Below are positions 1-8,151 of a stretch of DNA of 32,921 bases, piece by piece. Location of the stretch: contig CANGQZ010000009.1 of assembly GCA_947455865.1 (NCBI GenBank), positions 1 through 32,921 on the forward strand. Direction: 5' to 3'. The notes under the pieces were generated by a model. The model was not told where the DNA came from. It saw nothing but the letters and a program-made list of their open reading frames with translations, and did no database searches. The position numbers and the translations under genes were made by a program. The stretch comes from Sphingomonadaceae bacterium. GTDB lineage: Bacteria > Pseudomonadota > Alphaproteobacteria > Sphingomonadales > Sphingomonadaceae. Position 1 is the stretch's first letter. The number at the start of each line of letters is the position of its first letter.

Positions 1-1649
1 AGTTCGCTCTCCTGCCGGGCAAGATACGGCGCGTAGACCGCATCTTCGCTGACCTCTTCGCGCAGTTCGGGATCGTCCGGCAAATCCTGATCAAGCCACG
101 GCGCCAGGTCCGCCAGCGTAATGCCGGGGAAGCGGAGCGCATCGCCAAGGCCCAGCCGGCCGCTATCGGCGCGCACCGCCAAACCGCTGCGCGCAAGATC
201 GGCCGCGCTCACTTCGCGGGCGAGAGCGCCTTCGAGGGCATACCGCGCAGCGCGGCGGCGGCGGAACCACTCGCCGCGCTCAGGACCGACCGCACCGGCC
301 TCCAGCGCAAACCCGGTCAGGCGGGTGGAGGCGTTGTTGGCACGGAGACGCAGGCGGTATTCGGCGCGGGCGGTGAGCATGCGGTAAGGCTCGCTCACGC
401 CATGCAGGGTGAGATCATCGATCATCACCGCGATGTACGAATTGGCGCGGTCAAACGGCAGCGGCATGGTGCCGCGCACCGCTGCGGCCGCGTGCATCCC
501 GGCAACGAGACCCTGCGCGGCGGCTTCCTCGTAGCCGGTGGTACCGTTGATCTGGCCAGCACAATATAGCCCGGGCATGTCGCGCAGTTCGAGGCTGGGG
601 CGCAGCGCGCGCGGATCGATATGATCGTACTCGACCGCGTAGCCGGGAACGGCCATTTCGACCGCTTCTAGCCCCGCCATCGTGCGCAGCATCGCCAGCT
701 GGACATCGGTGGGGAGCGAAGTGCTGATCCCGTTGGGATAGACAAGGTGCGTATCGAGCCCTTCGGGTTCGAGGAACACCTGATGCCCGTCACGATCGGC
801 AAAGCGGTGAATCTTGTCCTCGATCGACGGGCAATAGCGCGGGCCGAGGCCGCCGATCGCCCCGCTGAACAGCGGTGAGCGGTGGAGGTTGGCGCGGATG
901 ACATCGTGGCTGCGTTCGTTGGTGCGGGTGATCGCACAGAACACCTGCGGGTTGCCCCGCTGCAGGGTGAGGGCCGACATCGTCCATGGTTCGGGATCGG
1001 AAGGCTGCTCATCCAACCGGGCCCAATCGATCGTGCGGCCATCAAGGCGAGGCGGGGTTCCGGTCTTGAGCCGGCGCATCGGCAAAGGAGCCTCGCGCAG
1101 CTGCGCCGCCAGCACTTGCGCCGCAGCCTCGCCGATCCGCCCACCGACGATCCGCTCCTCGCCGCGGAACAGCGTACCGCCAAGGAACGTGCCGGTGCAG
1201 AGGACTACGGCCGGGGCGGTCAGACGGGTGCCATCGGCCAACACCAATCCGGCAACTTTGCCGCCAGCCAGTTCCAGCGCGGCGCCCTCGCCGGCGATTT
1301 GGGTGAGATCACCCTGGCGAGGGAGCAAATGCTGAATCGCGGCCTTGAACCGGCGCCGGTCGGCCTGAACGCGCGGTCCTTGGACCGCGCTGCCCTTGGA
1401 GCGGTTGAGCATGCGGTAGTGAATCGCCGCGGCATCGGCAGCGCGGGCGATCAGGCCGTCGCAGGCATCAACCTCGCGGACCAGGTGGCCCTTGCCGAGC
1501 CCACCAATCGCCGGGTTGCAGCTCATTGCGCCGATCATGGCGAGATCGAAACTGACCAGTGCGACGCGCGCGCCCATCCGCGCAGCGACGGCGGCCGCCT
1601 CGCAACCGGCGTGCCCGCCGCCCACGACGATGATGTCGAACTGGTGCAT
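1..1649 (-). CDS. mnmG: MnmG (GidA), tRNA uridine-5-carboxymethylaminomethyl modification enzyme, C-terminus cut by window edge
   Basis: This FAD-dependent subunit works with MnmE to place the (carboxymethyl)aminomethyl group on the wobble uridine of certain tRNAs in the cytoplasm. The frame is open from an ATG at 1649 to the left edge, giving 549 residues of a family that is usually about 620, so roughly the last 70 residues lie outside. The N-terminus has the dinucleotide-binding [10 protein letters not shown], followed by [10 protein letters not shown]. Further on are RYCPSIEDK and [12 protein letters not shown], both family signatures. The ORF track omits the gene because it has no stop in the window. 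The mnmE start lies about 1.4 kb upstream on the same strand and a parS-like site sits in the short gap between the two genes. In alphaproteobacteria rsmG, parA and parB commonly follow mnmG, so they may lie just past the left edge (inference). Confidence 0.97.
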   Translation of the reverse strand, partial: MHQFDIIVVGGGHAGCEAAAVAARMGARVALVSFDLAMIGAMSCNPAIGGLGKGHLVREVDACDGLIARAADAAAIHYRMLNRSKGSAVQGPRVQADRRRFKAAIQHLLPRQGDLTQIAGEGAALELAGGKVAGLVLADGTRLTAPAVVLCTGTFLGGTLFRGEERIVGGRIGEAAAQVLAAQLREAPLPMRRLKTGTPPRLDGRTIDWARLDEQPSDPEPWTMSALTLQRGNPQVFCAITRTNERSHDVIRANLHRSPLFSGAIGGLGPRYCPSIEDKIHRFADRDGHQVFLEPEGLDTHLVYPNGISTSLPTDVQLAMLRTMAGLEAVEMAVPGYAVEYDHIDPRALRPSLELRDMPGLYCAGQINGTTGYEEAAAQGLVAGMHAAAAVRGTMPLPFDRANSYIAVMIDDLTLHGVSEPYRMLTARAEYRLRLRANNASTRLTGFALEAGAVGPERGEWFRRRRAARYALEGALAREVSAADLARSGLAVRADSGRLGLGDALRFPGITLADLAPWLDQDLPDDPELREEVSEDAVYAPYLARQESE

Positions 1650-1686
1650 GGCGGGCCCATACCGCAAGAATATGCGGTTGGGGAGG

Positions 1687-1702
1687 CGTTTCACGTGGAA
1701 CA
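1687..1702. promoter_or_regulatory. parS-like ParB-binding site 1 (mnmG-mnmE gap)
   Basis: The 16-mer CGTTTCACGTGGAACA matches the widely conserved parS consensus TGTTTCACGTGAAACA at 14 of 16 positions, with the central CACGTG palindrome intact. ParB/Spo0J binds such sites to load the partition complex close to the origin. The site lies in the 104-base gap between mnmG and mnmE, just upstream of mnmG. The match is seen in sequence; the function is inferred from the consensus, from a second site 774 bases away, and from the nearby origin. Confidence 0.8.
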
Positions 1703-1753
1703 TCGATGGCCAGGAGGCGGATGCTTGCACGATTCAACGCCAATGCAACGCGT

Positions 1754-3040
1754 CTACTTGCCGATGCAAAAGCGTCCGAACAACGCGTCGAGCATGTCCT
1801 CGGTGGTGGTTTGGCCGAGCAGAGCATCAAATGCCACGCGGGCGAGCCGGAGATGTTCCGCGACCAGCAGCAGATCGGTCAGCGACAGCGCGCCGCTCAG
1901 CGCCGCCTCGGCATCGCTGAGCAGGCGGTGCTGCCGGGCATTGAGCGCAGCCTCACCCGGCTTGGGCAGCGCGGCGCGGGCAGCGGCGACGAGATCGCTG
2001 CGCAGCGCGGGCAGGCCCTCGCCGGTCAGGGCCGAGAGGCGGTGGCGGGGGGCGGCCTTCGCCGGGGTAGCAGCCCGGTCGCACTGCGCGGCCACTTCCC
2101 ACGCGCCCAGAGGACCGGCGCCTTCGGGGCCAAGCCAGAGCACGAGATCGGCACTGGCAAATTCAGCCTCGGCGCGAGCAATGCCGATCTGTTCGACCGG
2201 ATCGCTCGCCTCAGCGTGAATTCCCGCAGTATCGCAGAACACGAACGGGATCCCGTCAAGCGCGACCGGGCGGGTGAGGACATCGCGGGTGGTGCCGACG
2301 GTGGGCGCGGTGATCGCCGCTTCGGCCTCGACCAGCGCGTTGAACAAGGTCGACTTACCGGCATTGGGCGGACCGGCGAGAACGACGCGGAAACCTTCGT
2401 GCAAGGCCTCGGCGCGAGGGCGGCTGAGCCAGCCGGCAATCTCGCTGCGCAGCGCGCCGATGTTCCACGTGAAACCCGGCGGTAACCGCGCGACATCGTC
2501 CTCGTCGCCGAAATCGAGCAAGGCCTCGATCTCGGCTGAACCGGTGAGCAATTCGCTGCGCCAGCGGTGAACGATGCGCGAGAACGTGCCGCCAGCCATC
2601 GCCAGCGCGCTGCGCCGCTGCAGTTCGGTTTCGGCGGAGAGCAGATCGGCCAGCCCTTCGGCCTCGGCGAGATCGATCTTGCCGTTGGCGAAAGCGCGGC
2701 GGGTAAACTCGCCCGGCTCGGCATGGCGCAGGCCGGGCATGGCGGCGAGCGCAGCTTCGACCGCAGCGACCACGGCGCGGCTGCCGTGGAGGTGGAGTTC
2801 GGCGGTGCTTTCACCGGTGGCGGTGTTGCCGCCGGGGAACCACAGCACCAGCGCCTTGTCGAGCACTTCGCCGGCAGCGTTGCGCAATGTGCGCAATACA
2901 GGCTGGTTGCCGAGCGGCGAGCGCCGGCGCGGGCCGAGCAGCGTCATCAGCGCATCGTGCGCCGCCGGGCCGCTGATCCGGATCACCGCAATCGCTGCCG
3001 GCGGGGCGCCGCTGGAGAGGGCGAAGATGGTGTCGCTCAT
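1754..3040 (-). CDS. mnmE: MnmE (TrmE), tRNA modification GTPase
   Basis: MnmE is the GTPase partner of MnmG in tRNA wobble-uridine modification. The 428-residue protein has the N-terminal formyl-THF-binding domain (about 1-115), a helical domain, an inserted G domain (about 210-360) and the obligatory C-terminal FCIGK. G1 is GPPNAGKST, G2 lies in TTRD, G3 is DTAG and a G5-like LSALTGEG is present. The usual G4 NKxD is not: the matching stretch reads AQCD, keeping only the aspartate. The protein is somewhat shorter than the ~450 residues of E. coli MnmE, mostly in the G domain. The start MSDTIFALSSG fits the family. A parS-like site is embedded in the coding sequence at codons for FTWN. Confidence 0.97.
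   Translation of the reverse strand: MSDTIFALSSGAPPAAIAVIRISGPAAHDALMTLLGPRRRSPLGNQPVLRTLRNAAGEVLDKALVLWFPGGNTATGESTAELHLHGSRAVVAAVEAALAAMPGLRHAEPGEFTRRAFANGKIDLAEAEGLADLLSAETELQRRSALAMAGGTFSRIVHRWRSELLTGSAEIEALLDFGDEDDVARLPPGFTWNIGALRSEIAGWLSRPRAEALHEGFRVVLAGPPNAGKSTLFNALVEAEAAITAPTVGTTRDVLTRPVALDGIPFVFCDTAGIHAEASDPVEQIGIARAEAEFASADLVLWLGPEGAGPLGAWEVAAQCDRAATPAKAAPRHRLSALTGEGLPALRSDLVAAARAALPKPGEAALNARQHRLLSDAEAALSGALSLTDLLLVAEHLRLARVAFDALLGQTTTEDMLDALFGRFCIGK
2461..2476. promoter_or_regulatory. parS-like ParB-binding site 2 (inside mnmE)
   Basis: TGTTCCACGTGAAACC matches the parS consensus TGTTTCACGTGAAACA at 14 of 16 positions and keeps the CACGTG core. It lies inside mnmE, where it encodes part of GFTWN. 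parS sites inside genes next to parAB and gidA are known in many bacteria. The two sites here are the only close matches I found by eye; other CACGTG hexamers (near 6372 and 14949) lack the flanking arms. Confidence 0.75.
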
Positions 3041-3072
3041 GTGCGCCGGGCTAGCCTAACCGGCCGGACAAG

Positions 3073-3309
3073 TCAGTCCTTCTTGGGCTTGATCCCCATG
3101 TCCATGAATTGCTGGAACAGCTTCATCCCCATTTCGCCCATCGGCGTCATCTGCTTGATCACCGCCTGCATCTGTTCGACACTGCCGCCGCCCTGCATCG
3201 CCTTGAGCACGGCATCGACATAGGCTTCGTTGGCGCGGGTGACGTCGGGCAGGCCGAGAAAACGGCGGGCCTCTTCGGGGGTGCAATCGACCTCGACATT
3301 GACCTTCAT
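3073..3309 (-). CDS. DUF6489-type small protein
   Basis: This 78-residue acidic and helical protein starts MKVNVEVDCTPEEARRFLGL and ends in the charged IKPKKD. I chose the internal ATG at 3309, not the longer track ORF at 3366. It is preceded by an AAAGG ribosome site, and the extension is a cysteine-rich stretch without family character. Methionine-rich helices (VIKQMTPMGEMGMKLFQQFM) fill the C-terminal half. It lies just upstream of mnmE on the same strand, a placement I recall as common in sphingomonads. Its molecular role is unknown. Confidence 0.8.
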   Translation of the reverse strand: MKVNVEVDCTPEEARRFLGLPDVTRANEAYVDAVLKAMQGGGSVEQMQAVIKQMTPMGEMGMKLFQQFMDMGIKPKKD

Positions 3310-3417
3310 CGCGGCACCTTTCTTCCAACTGCAACAAAGCTGGCACACGGCCTTGGCAAAGTCCATCCGCCGGGCCTATCCCGCCGCGATAACCAGTTGA
3401 CTTGAGGAGCGAATACC

Positions 3418-4116
3418 ATGGGCGAAATGATCCGCGTGCCGACGCTTGACGGCGCAGCCAGCTTCCCCGCCTATCTGGCACGCCCGGCCGCGGCGCCGCG
3501 TGGCGCGGTGATCGTGATTCAGGAAATATTCGGGGTGAACCCGGGTATCCGCAAGAAGGCCGATCACTGGGCCGCCCTGGGCTATCTGGCGATCGCGCCC
3601 GAAGTGTTCTGGCGCCAGGCCGAAGGGATCAGCCTCGATTCCGATGTGCCCGAGGAATTCCAGCAAGCGATCGATTACATGATGGCGCACGATTTCGATG
3701 CCGGGGTGCGCGACGTCGAGGCGGCGATCCGATGGATCCGCGGTGAGGGCGGTGTGCCTAAGGTGGGCCTGGTCGGCTACTGCATGGGCGGCAAGATCGC
3801 CTATCAGACCGCGGCGCGCACCGACATCGACGCCTCGGTCGGCTACTACGGCGTCGGCATCGAGGGCATGCTGAACGAGAGCCACGCCATCGCCAAACCG
3901 CTGATGCTTCATATTCCGACGGCCGACGGGTTCGTTCCCCCCGAAGCGCAGGCGGCGATCCACGCCGGGCTGGACGGCAATTCCCATGTGACGCTGCACG
4001 ATTACTTAGGGCTCGATCACGGCTTCGCCGCCGAAGACGGCATGCGCCGCGACGAGGCGGCTGCGCAGCTGGCGGATGGGCGGACCGAGGCGTTCTTTGC
4101 CGAGCATGTCGGCTAG
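3418..4116 (+). CDS. Dienelactone hydrolase family protein
   Basis: This is a cytoplasmic alpha/beta hydrolase of 232 residues, the normal length for the DLH family (E. coli YsgA type, bacterial carboxymethylenebutenolidase). The nucleophile elbow is GYCMGGK, giving a catalytic cysteine. The probable acid is the Asp in PTADGF and the base is the His in LDHGF. The start ATG at 3418 follows a GAGGAG ribosome site. It is the only rightward gene in the stretch between mnmG and hemE and converges on rho across a strong hairpin. No aromatic-degradation genes lie nearby, so the physiological substrate cannot be inferred. Confidence 0.92.
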   Translation: MGEMIRVPTLDGAASFPAYLARPAAAPRGAVIVIQEIFGVNPGIRKKADHWAALGYLAIAPEVFWRQAEGISLDSDVPEEFQQAIDYMMAHDFDAGVRDVEAAIRWIRGEGGVPKVGLVGYCMGGKIAYQTAARTDIDASVGYYGVGIEGMLNESHAIAKPLMLHIPTADGFVPPEAQAAIHAGLDGNSHVTLHDYLGLDHGFAAEDGMRRDEAAAQLADGRTEAFFAEHVG

Positions 4117-4123
4117 AACGGGA

Positions 4124-4147
4124 AAGGGGGGCCAACCGGCCCCCCTT
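4124..4147. terminator. Bidirectional intrinsic-type terminator between DLH gene and rho
   Basis: An 8-base stem GGGGGGCC/GGCCCCCC with an AACC loop is flanked by A residues on one side and TT on the other. It lies in the 35-base gap between two convergent genes, so it could end transcripts from both sides. The T-tract is short. Confidence 0.7.
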
Positions 4148-4151
4148 GCGC

Positions 4152-5408
4152 TTACTGATTCATCGTTGCGAAAAAGTCTTCGTTCGACTTGGTGTCCTTG
4201 ATCTTGTCGAGCAGGAACTCCATCGCGTCGATCGTGCCCATCTGCATGAGGATGCGGCGCAGCACCCACATCTTGGCGAGGTTGGCCTTGTCGACCAGCA
4301 GCTCTTCCTTGCGGGTGCCGGACTTGCCGACATCGAGCGCGGGGAAGATGCGCTTGTCGGAGACCTTGCGATCGAGGACGATTTCCGAGTTGCCGGTGCC
4401 CTTGAACTCTTCGAAGATAACCTCGTCCATCCGGCTGCCGGTATCGATCAGCGCGGTGGCGATGATCGAGAGCGAGCCGCCCTCCTCGATATTGCGCGCG
4501 GCACCGAAGAAGCGCTTGGGCCGCTGCAGGGCGTTGGCATCGACGCCGCCGGTGAGGACTTTGCCCGAGCTGGGCACCACGGTGTTGTAAGCCCGGCCGA
4601 GGCGGGTGATCGAATCGAGCAGGATCACCACATCGCGCTTGTGCTCGACCAGACGTTTGGCTTTTTCGATAACCATTTCAGCGACTTGGACGTGGCGGGT
4701 GGCAGGTTCGTCGAATGTCGAGGAGATCACCTCGCCCTTCACCGATCGCTGCATGTCGGTCACTTCCTCGGGTCGTTCGTCGATCAGCAGGACAATCAGG
4801 AACACCTCGGGGTGGTTGTCGGTGATCGCTTTCGCCATGTTCTGGAGCAGCACGGTCTTGCCGGTGCGCGGCGGGGCGACGATCAGCGCGCGCTGACCCT
4901 TGCCCTGCGGGCTGATCAGATCGATCACCCGCGCCGACTTGTCCTTCACCGTGGGATCGATCGTATCGAGCCGCAGCCGCTCATCGGGATAGAGCGGGGT
5001 GAGGTTGTCGAAGTTGACGCGGTGGCGGACGGCTTCCGGATTGTCGAAGTTGACGCTGATCAGCTTGGTGATGGCAAAATAGCGCTCGCCATCCTTGGGA
5101 GCGCGAATTTCGCCTTCGACCGTGTCGCCGGTGCGCAGGCCCCATTTGCGGACCTGATTCGGCGAGACATAGATATCATCGGGCCCGGCGAGATAGTTCG
5201 CCTCGGGCGAACGGAGGAAGCCGAACCCGTCGAGGAGCACCTCGATCGTGCCGATGCCGAGGATTTCCTCACCATCGTCGGCCACTTCCTTGAGAATGGC
5301 GAACATCAGGTCCTGGCGACGCATCGTGCTGGCGCCTTCGACGCCCAGCTCTTCGGCCATTTCGACCAGTTCGGCCGGGGTTTTGCGTTTGAGTTCTTTA
5401 AGATGCAT
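4152..5408 (-). CDS. rho: Transcription termination factor Rho
   Basis: Rho is the hexameric ATP-dependent RNA helicase that ends transcription at unstructured C-rich RNA. I chose the start [22 protein letters not shown] at 5408, giving 418 residues, essentially the E. coli length of 419. The track ORF extends a further 52 codons to 5564, but that extension has no family character. An N-terminal Rho-N helical domain and a cold-shock-like RNA-binding domain ([21 protein letters not shown]) are followed by the ATPase core with Walker [13 protein letters not shown] and Walker B-like [16 protein letters not shown]. Downstream of hemE-hemJ on the same strand, as in other alphaproteobacteria. No unusual residues noted. 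Confidence 0.98.
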   Translation of the reverse strand: MHLKELKRKTPAELVEMAEELGVEGASTMRRQDLMFAILKEVADDGEEILGIGTIEVLLDGFGFLRSPEANYLAGPDDIYVSPNQVRKWGLRTGDTVEGEIRAPKDGERYFAITKLISVNFDNPEAVRHRVNFDNLTPLYPDERLRLDTIDPTVKDKSARVIDLISPQGKGQRALIVAPPRTGKTVLLQNMAKAITDNHPEVFLIVLLIDERPEEVTDMQRSVKGEVISSTFDEPATRHVQVAEMVIEKAKRLVEHKRDVVILLDSITRLGRAYNTVVPSSGKVLTGGVDANALQRPKRFFGAARNIEEGGSLSIIATALIDTGSRMDEVIFEEFKGTGNSEIVLDRKVSDKRIFPALDVGKSGTRKEELLVDKANLAKMWVLRRILMQMGTIDAMEFLLDKIKDTKSNEDFFATMNQ

Positions 5409-5576
5409 TATTCGGGTTTCCGGGGATTGGCAGAGTCTGGCTGGCCGGCTGGCCGTCAACGGCAGGTCATGGGGCTTGGAGAAAGCAGACCTGTGGGCGG
5501 CAGCGTGCACCGCCTGATGCCGAGAGACGCGCCCGCAAATAGGGGGCGCGGCCGCATCCGTCAATCAGCCAGTGGA

Positions 5577-5954
5577 TCAGCCCGGGCTGACCGGAGCGAG
5601 CGGCGCAAGCGACTTGAGCTGTTCGCCGAGATCCTTGAGCATCGCGCCGCGCGCCTCTGCCTCACCGCCGCATCGCTTGAGATCGGCCGGCAATTGCTGC
5701 TCGTAGCCCGGCTGGGCCACAACGCGGGCGAACGCGCGCCCATAATCCTCGCCAGGGTGGCGGGCATCGGCCTTGCCGAGAAAGTACATGAACACCGTGG
5801 ACATTGCCTCGACCATATCGGGATCGGCGCCCTTGTCGTGCACAGCGCCCATCGCGAACGAAACCGCAACCATGCAGCGCAGATCCGGATCATCGACACC
5901 AATCGCCGGGGTGGGGGCGGCAGCGGCAAGCAGCGGCAGCAGCGCGAGTATCAT
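5577..5954 (-). CDS. Small exported protein of unknown function
   Basis: This 125-residue protein begins with a short signal-peptide-like stretch, MILALLPLLAAAAPTPAIG, and continues as a helical acidic domain with two cysteines (LRCMV and KRCGG) that might pair in the periplasm. The ATG at 5954 is preceded by GGGGGA at good spacing. It lies between rho and hemJ on the same strand, 24 bases from hemJ. I do not recognise a family. The signal peptide and the ribosome site support it as a real gene. Confidence 0.7.
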   Translation of the reverse strand: MILALLPLLAAAAPTPAIGVDDPDLRCMVAVSFAMGAVHDKGADPDMVEAMSTVFMYFLGKADARHPGEDYGRAFARVVAQPGYEQQLPADLKRCGGEAEARGAMLKDLGEQLKSLAPLAPVSPG

Positions 5955-5978
5955 GCGTAATCCCCCGTTTGGCCAGCT

Positions 5979-6434
5979 TCAGAACGGCTTGATCACGACC
6001 AGCACGACGATGAACGCCGCAGTGATTCCCGGAACTTCGTTGAGGAGCCTCAGCTGCTTGCCGGTGAGCCGCCGTTCACCCGCCGCCAGTGTCTTGTGAT
6101 AGCCGGCGAGCCAGACATGATAGGCGCTGAGGACCAGCACTAAGGCGAGCTTGGCGTGGAACCAGCCCTGCCCGAAGGCCCCGCTGACCCACGCCAGTGA
6201 CAGCCCGAGCACCCAGACCACGATCAGCGAAGGCCACATGATGATGCGGAGCAGCTTGCCCTCACGCTCGGTCCACAGGGCATTCTCGGGCGAGCCGGGG
6301 GCCGCCTCCTGATGGTAGACGAAGTAGCGCGGCAGCATGAACAGCCCCGCCATCCAGAAGATGACGAAGATCACGTGTCCGGCCTTGAGCCACAGGTAAG
6401 TCATCGCAAGCGCCTGAAACATAGGTTGCAGCAT
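5979..6434 (-). CDS. hemJ: HemJ-type protoporphyrinogen IX oxidase (CopD/UPF0093 family)
   Basis: HemJ is a small inner-membrane heme-binding enzyme that oxidises protoporphyrinogen IX to protoporphyrin IX, the penultimate step of heme synthesis. About four hydrophobic segments are visible: WLKAGHVIFVIFWMAGLFML, a second around MWPSLIVVWVLGLSLAWV, a third after WFHAKLALVLVLSAYHVWL, and a C-terminal one ending VVIKPF. The conserved His (KAGH) and the Lys in WFHAKL match the residues known to matter in this family. The start is uncertain; ATGs at 6434 and 6422 are both plausible, and the 6467 start adds a poor extension. Near hemE, as expected for a heme pathway cluster. Confidence 0.9.
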   Translation of the reverse strand: MLQPMFQALAMTYLWLKAGHVIFVIFWMAGLFMLPRYFVYHQEAAPGSPENALWTEREGKLLRIIMWPSLIVVWVLGLSLAWVSGAFGQGWFHAKLALVLVLSAYHVWLAGYHKTLAAGERRLTGKQLRLLNEVPGITAAFIVVLVVIKPF

Positions 6435-6559
6435 AGCCGTTTGGCGGCTTGCCGGGAACCGGTCCATGCACTGCTATTGCGGGCGAATTGCCGCGAAGGG
6501 AAGAGGCAAGGCTGGCAATTGCGCCCTGCAACCTGCCATGCGCCCGCTTGCCGGCGGTG

Positions 6560-6784
6560 TTACCAGCGGCTGGGGGGTACGTAGAATGGGAAACGCTTGA
6601 CACGCCCGGTGACCAGTTTGGTCTTGAATTCACCGCGCATCTGCTCGGCGCCTTCGCTGGTGGTGCACACCAGATGGGTCCCGCCCGAAGGCAGCGGCTC
6701 GACCGCGCTGATCGCGACGCCGGCCTTCTTGCACTTGCCGACGACTTCCGCCTCGGTCAGCTGGACGTTCATCGCGCGGCTCAT
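6560..6784 (-). CDS. Hypothetical 74-residue protein
   Basis: A small basic protein, MSRAMNVQLTEAEVVGKC..., ends FYVPPSRW. It contains a helix followed by alternating strands, including GTHLVCTTSEGAEQMRGEF. The start at 6784 or the ATG at 6772 are both possible; the longer track ORF to 6874 adds unlikely residues. It lies alone between hemJ and hemE on their strand. No family is recognised. Codon use looks like that of its neighbours and no competing real gene overlaps it. Confidence 0.6.
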   Translation of the reverse strand: MSRAMNVQLTEAEVVGKCKKAGVAISAVEPLPSGGTHLVCTTSEGAEQMRGEFKTKLVTGRVKRFPFYVPPSRW

Positions 6785-7125
6785 GACCGGCGCTCCCGCT
6801 GGGAAGCGCAATGGCTCTCGGAAATGTGCTGATCGGGGGTCATGCGCGCGCTCCACTTCCGCGGGAGCACACAATGTCTCTCAGTCACCGGGTGCGTAGA
6901 TCGGCACGGCGATGAGCGGGCCTTAGGCGCAGCGTGGCAGGAAAGCAAAGCAATCCGGGAGCAGGAGCTATGGTGGCAGCGTGGCGCTATTGCCCACCCC
7001 GCTGCGACTAGGCCTTGCCTGACGGCAAGACCAAAGTCTCGCGCCCCTCCCGTAAACGGGAGGGGGTTAAGTCTACGTACTCCCCTCCGGTAAACGGGAG
7101 GGGTCGGGGGTGGGCATTGCGCCGA
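6785..7125. other. Intergenic region hemE-unknown with two palindromes
   Basis: About 340 bases without a convincing gene. ORF-track entries here are short or are shadows of hemE. Apart from the paired palindromes listed separately near its hemE end, I see no structured RNA, tRNA or clear promoter. Confidence 0.6.
7044..7103. repeat. Tandem pair of 22-base palindromes downstream of hemE
   Basis: At 7044-7065 a perfect 10-base stem (CCCCTCCCGT, loop AA, ACGGGAGGGG) is followed at 7082-7103 by a near copy with one stem mismatch (CCCCTCCGGT). Both share the core TAAACGGGAGGGG. They lie 23-82 bases downstream of the hemE stop and could act as terminators or RNA-stabilising hairpins, but no T-tract follows. 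Their near identity suggests a dispersed intergenic palindrome family. Confidence 0.75.
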
Positions 7126-8151
7126 TCACCGTTCCCAGTCGCGCACCACTTTGAGCAGGCGTTCGACATGTTCGATCGGGGTGAACTGGCCGATGCCATG
7201 ACCGAGGTTGAACACATGCGGACGCCCGGCGAAAGCTTCGAGCACGCGGACAGCCTGAGATTCGAGCTCGGCCGAGCCGGCAAGCAGCAGCAGCGGATCG
7301 AGATTGCCTTGGACCGGCATATTCTCAGGCAGGCTGCGCGCGGCCCACAGCGGATCGATCGTCTCATCCACGCCGAGCGCATCGACCCCGGTTTCGCGGG
7401 CATAGGCGGCAAGCTTTTCGCCCGCGCCTTTGGGAAAGCCGATGATCGGCAGATCGGGGCAACGCGCGCGCAGCTGGCGGACGATTTCCGCATTGGGAGC
7501 GATGACCCAGCGTTCAAATTCGGCGGGAGCAAGGCTGCCGGCCCAGCTATCGAACAGCTGCACCGCTTCGGCCCCAGCGTTGGCCTGACCTTCGAGATAA
7601 TCGACTGTGACCGCGATGATCGCATCGATGATCGCCTGAAACGCCTGTGGGTCCTGATAAGCGTAAGCGCGGGTCTCGTGCTGATCGCGGCTGCCTTCGC
7701 CCGCAACCATGTAGGTCGCGATGGTCCAGGGGCTGCCGGCAAAGCCAAGCATGGTCTGCTGGGGGGTGAGCGCCGCGCGGACTAGCGCCACGGTCTCGTA
7801 GATCGGCGCAAGACGCTCTGGCACGGCGCTGAGGCTCTCCAGCGCGGTATCGACGAGGCGGGGCGAGAGGTGTGGGCCTTCGCCGGCAAGGAAGGCGAGA
7901 TCCTGACCCATCGCGTAAGGGACGATCAGGATGTCCGAAAACAGGATCGCACCATCGAAGCCAAAGCGGCGCAGCGGCTGGAGGGTGATCTCGGCAGCGG
8001 CGGCCGGATCGTAGACCAGCGCAAGGAAACCGCCCTTGCTTTCCCGCAGCGCGCGGTACTCAGGCAAATAGCGCCCGGCCTGACGCATCAGCCACACCGG
8101 ACGGCGGCTCGCGTTGGTCCCGCGCAGGGTATCGAGGAGGAGACCAGGCAT
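7126..8151 (-). CDS. hemE: Uroporphyrinogen decarboxylase
   Basis: HemE decarboxylates the four acetate side chains of uroporphyrinogen III to give coproporphyrinogen III in the cytoplasm. The signature RQAGRYLPEYR lies near the N-terminus, FSDILIVPYAMG holds the catalytic aspartate region, and GFAGSPWTIATYM, FDSWAG and NLGHGI are all family motifs. From the ATG at 8151 the protein has 341 residues, typical of the family. The track ORF starts at a TTG at 8169, which adds six residues and remains possible. The gene faces left, away from the putative oriC. In Caulobacter, hemE likewise borders the chromosome origin. Confidence 0.97.
   Translation of the reverse strand: MPGLLLDTLRGTNASRRPVWLMRQAGRYLPEYRALRESKGGFLALVYDPAAAAEITLQPLRRFGFDGAILFSDILIVPYAMGQDLAFLAGEGPHLSPRLVDTALESLSAVPERLAPIYETVALVRAALTPQQTMLGFAGSPWTIATYMVAGEGSRDQHETRAYAYQDPQAFQAIIDAIIAVTVDYLEGQANAGAEAVQLFDSWAGSLAPAEFERWVIAPNAEIVRQLRARCPDLPIIGFPKGAGEKLAAYARETGVDALGVDETIDPLWAARSLPENMPVQGNLDPLLLLAGSAELESQAVRVLEAFAGRPHVFNLGHGIGQFTPIEHVERLLKVVRDWER

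Noticed and set aside
882-2219. 445-residue plus-strand ORF
   Set aside because: It is antisense to mnmG and the end of mnmE, which carry clear family motifs; its product is arginine-rich shadow translation typical of GC-rich DNA.
4146-5960. 604-residue plus-strand ORF
   Set aside because: Antisense shadow of rho and the small exported gene; no domain is recognisable and rho is unambiguous.
6366-6380. CACGTG hexamer as a third parS site
   Set aside because: The flanks do not match the GTTTCAC/GTGAAAC arms; the same holds for the hexamer near 14949.
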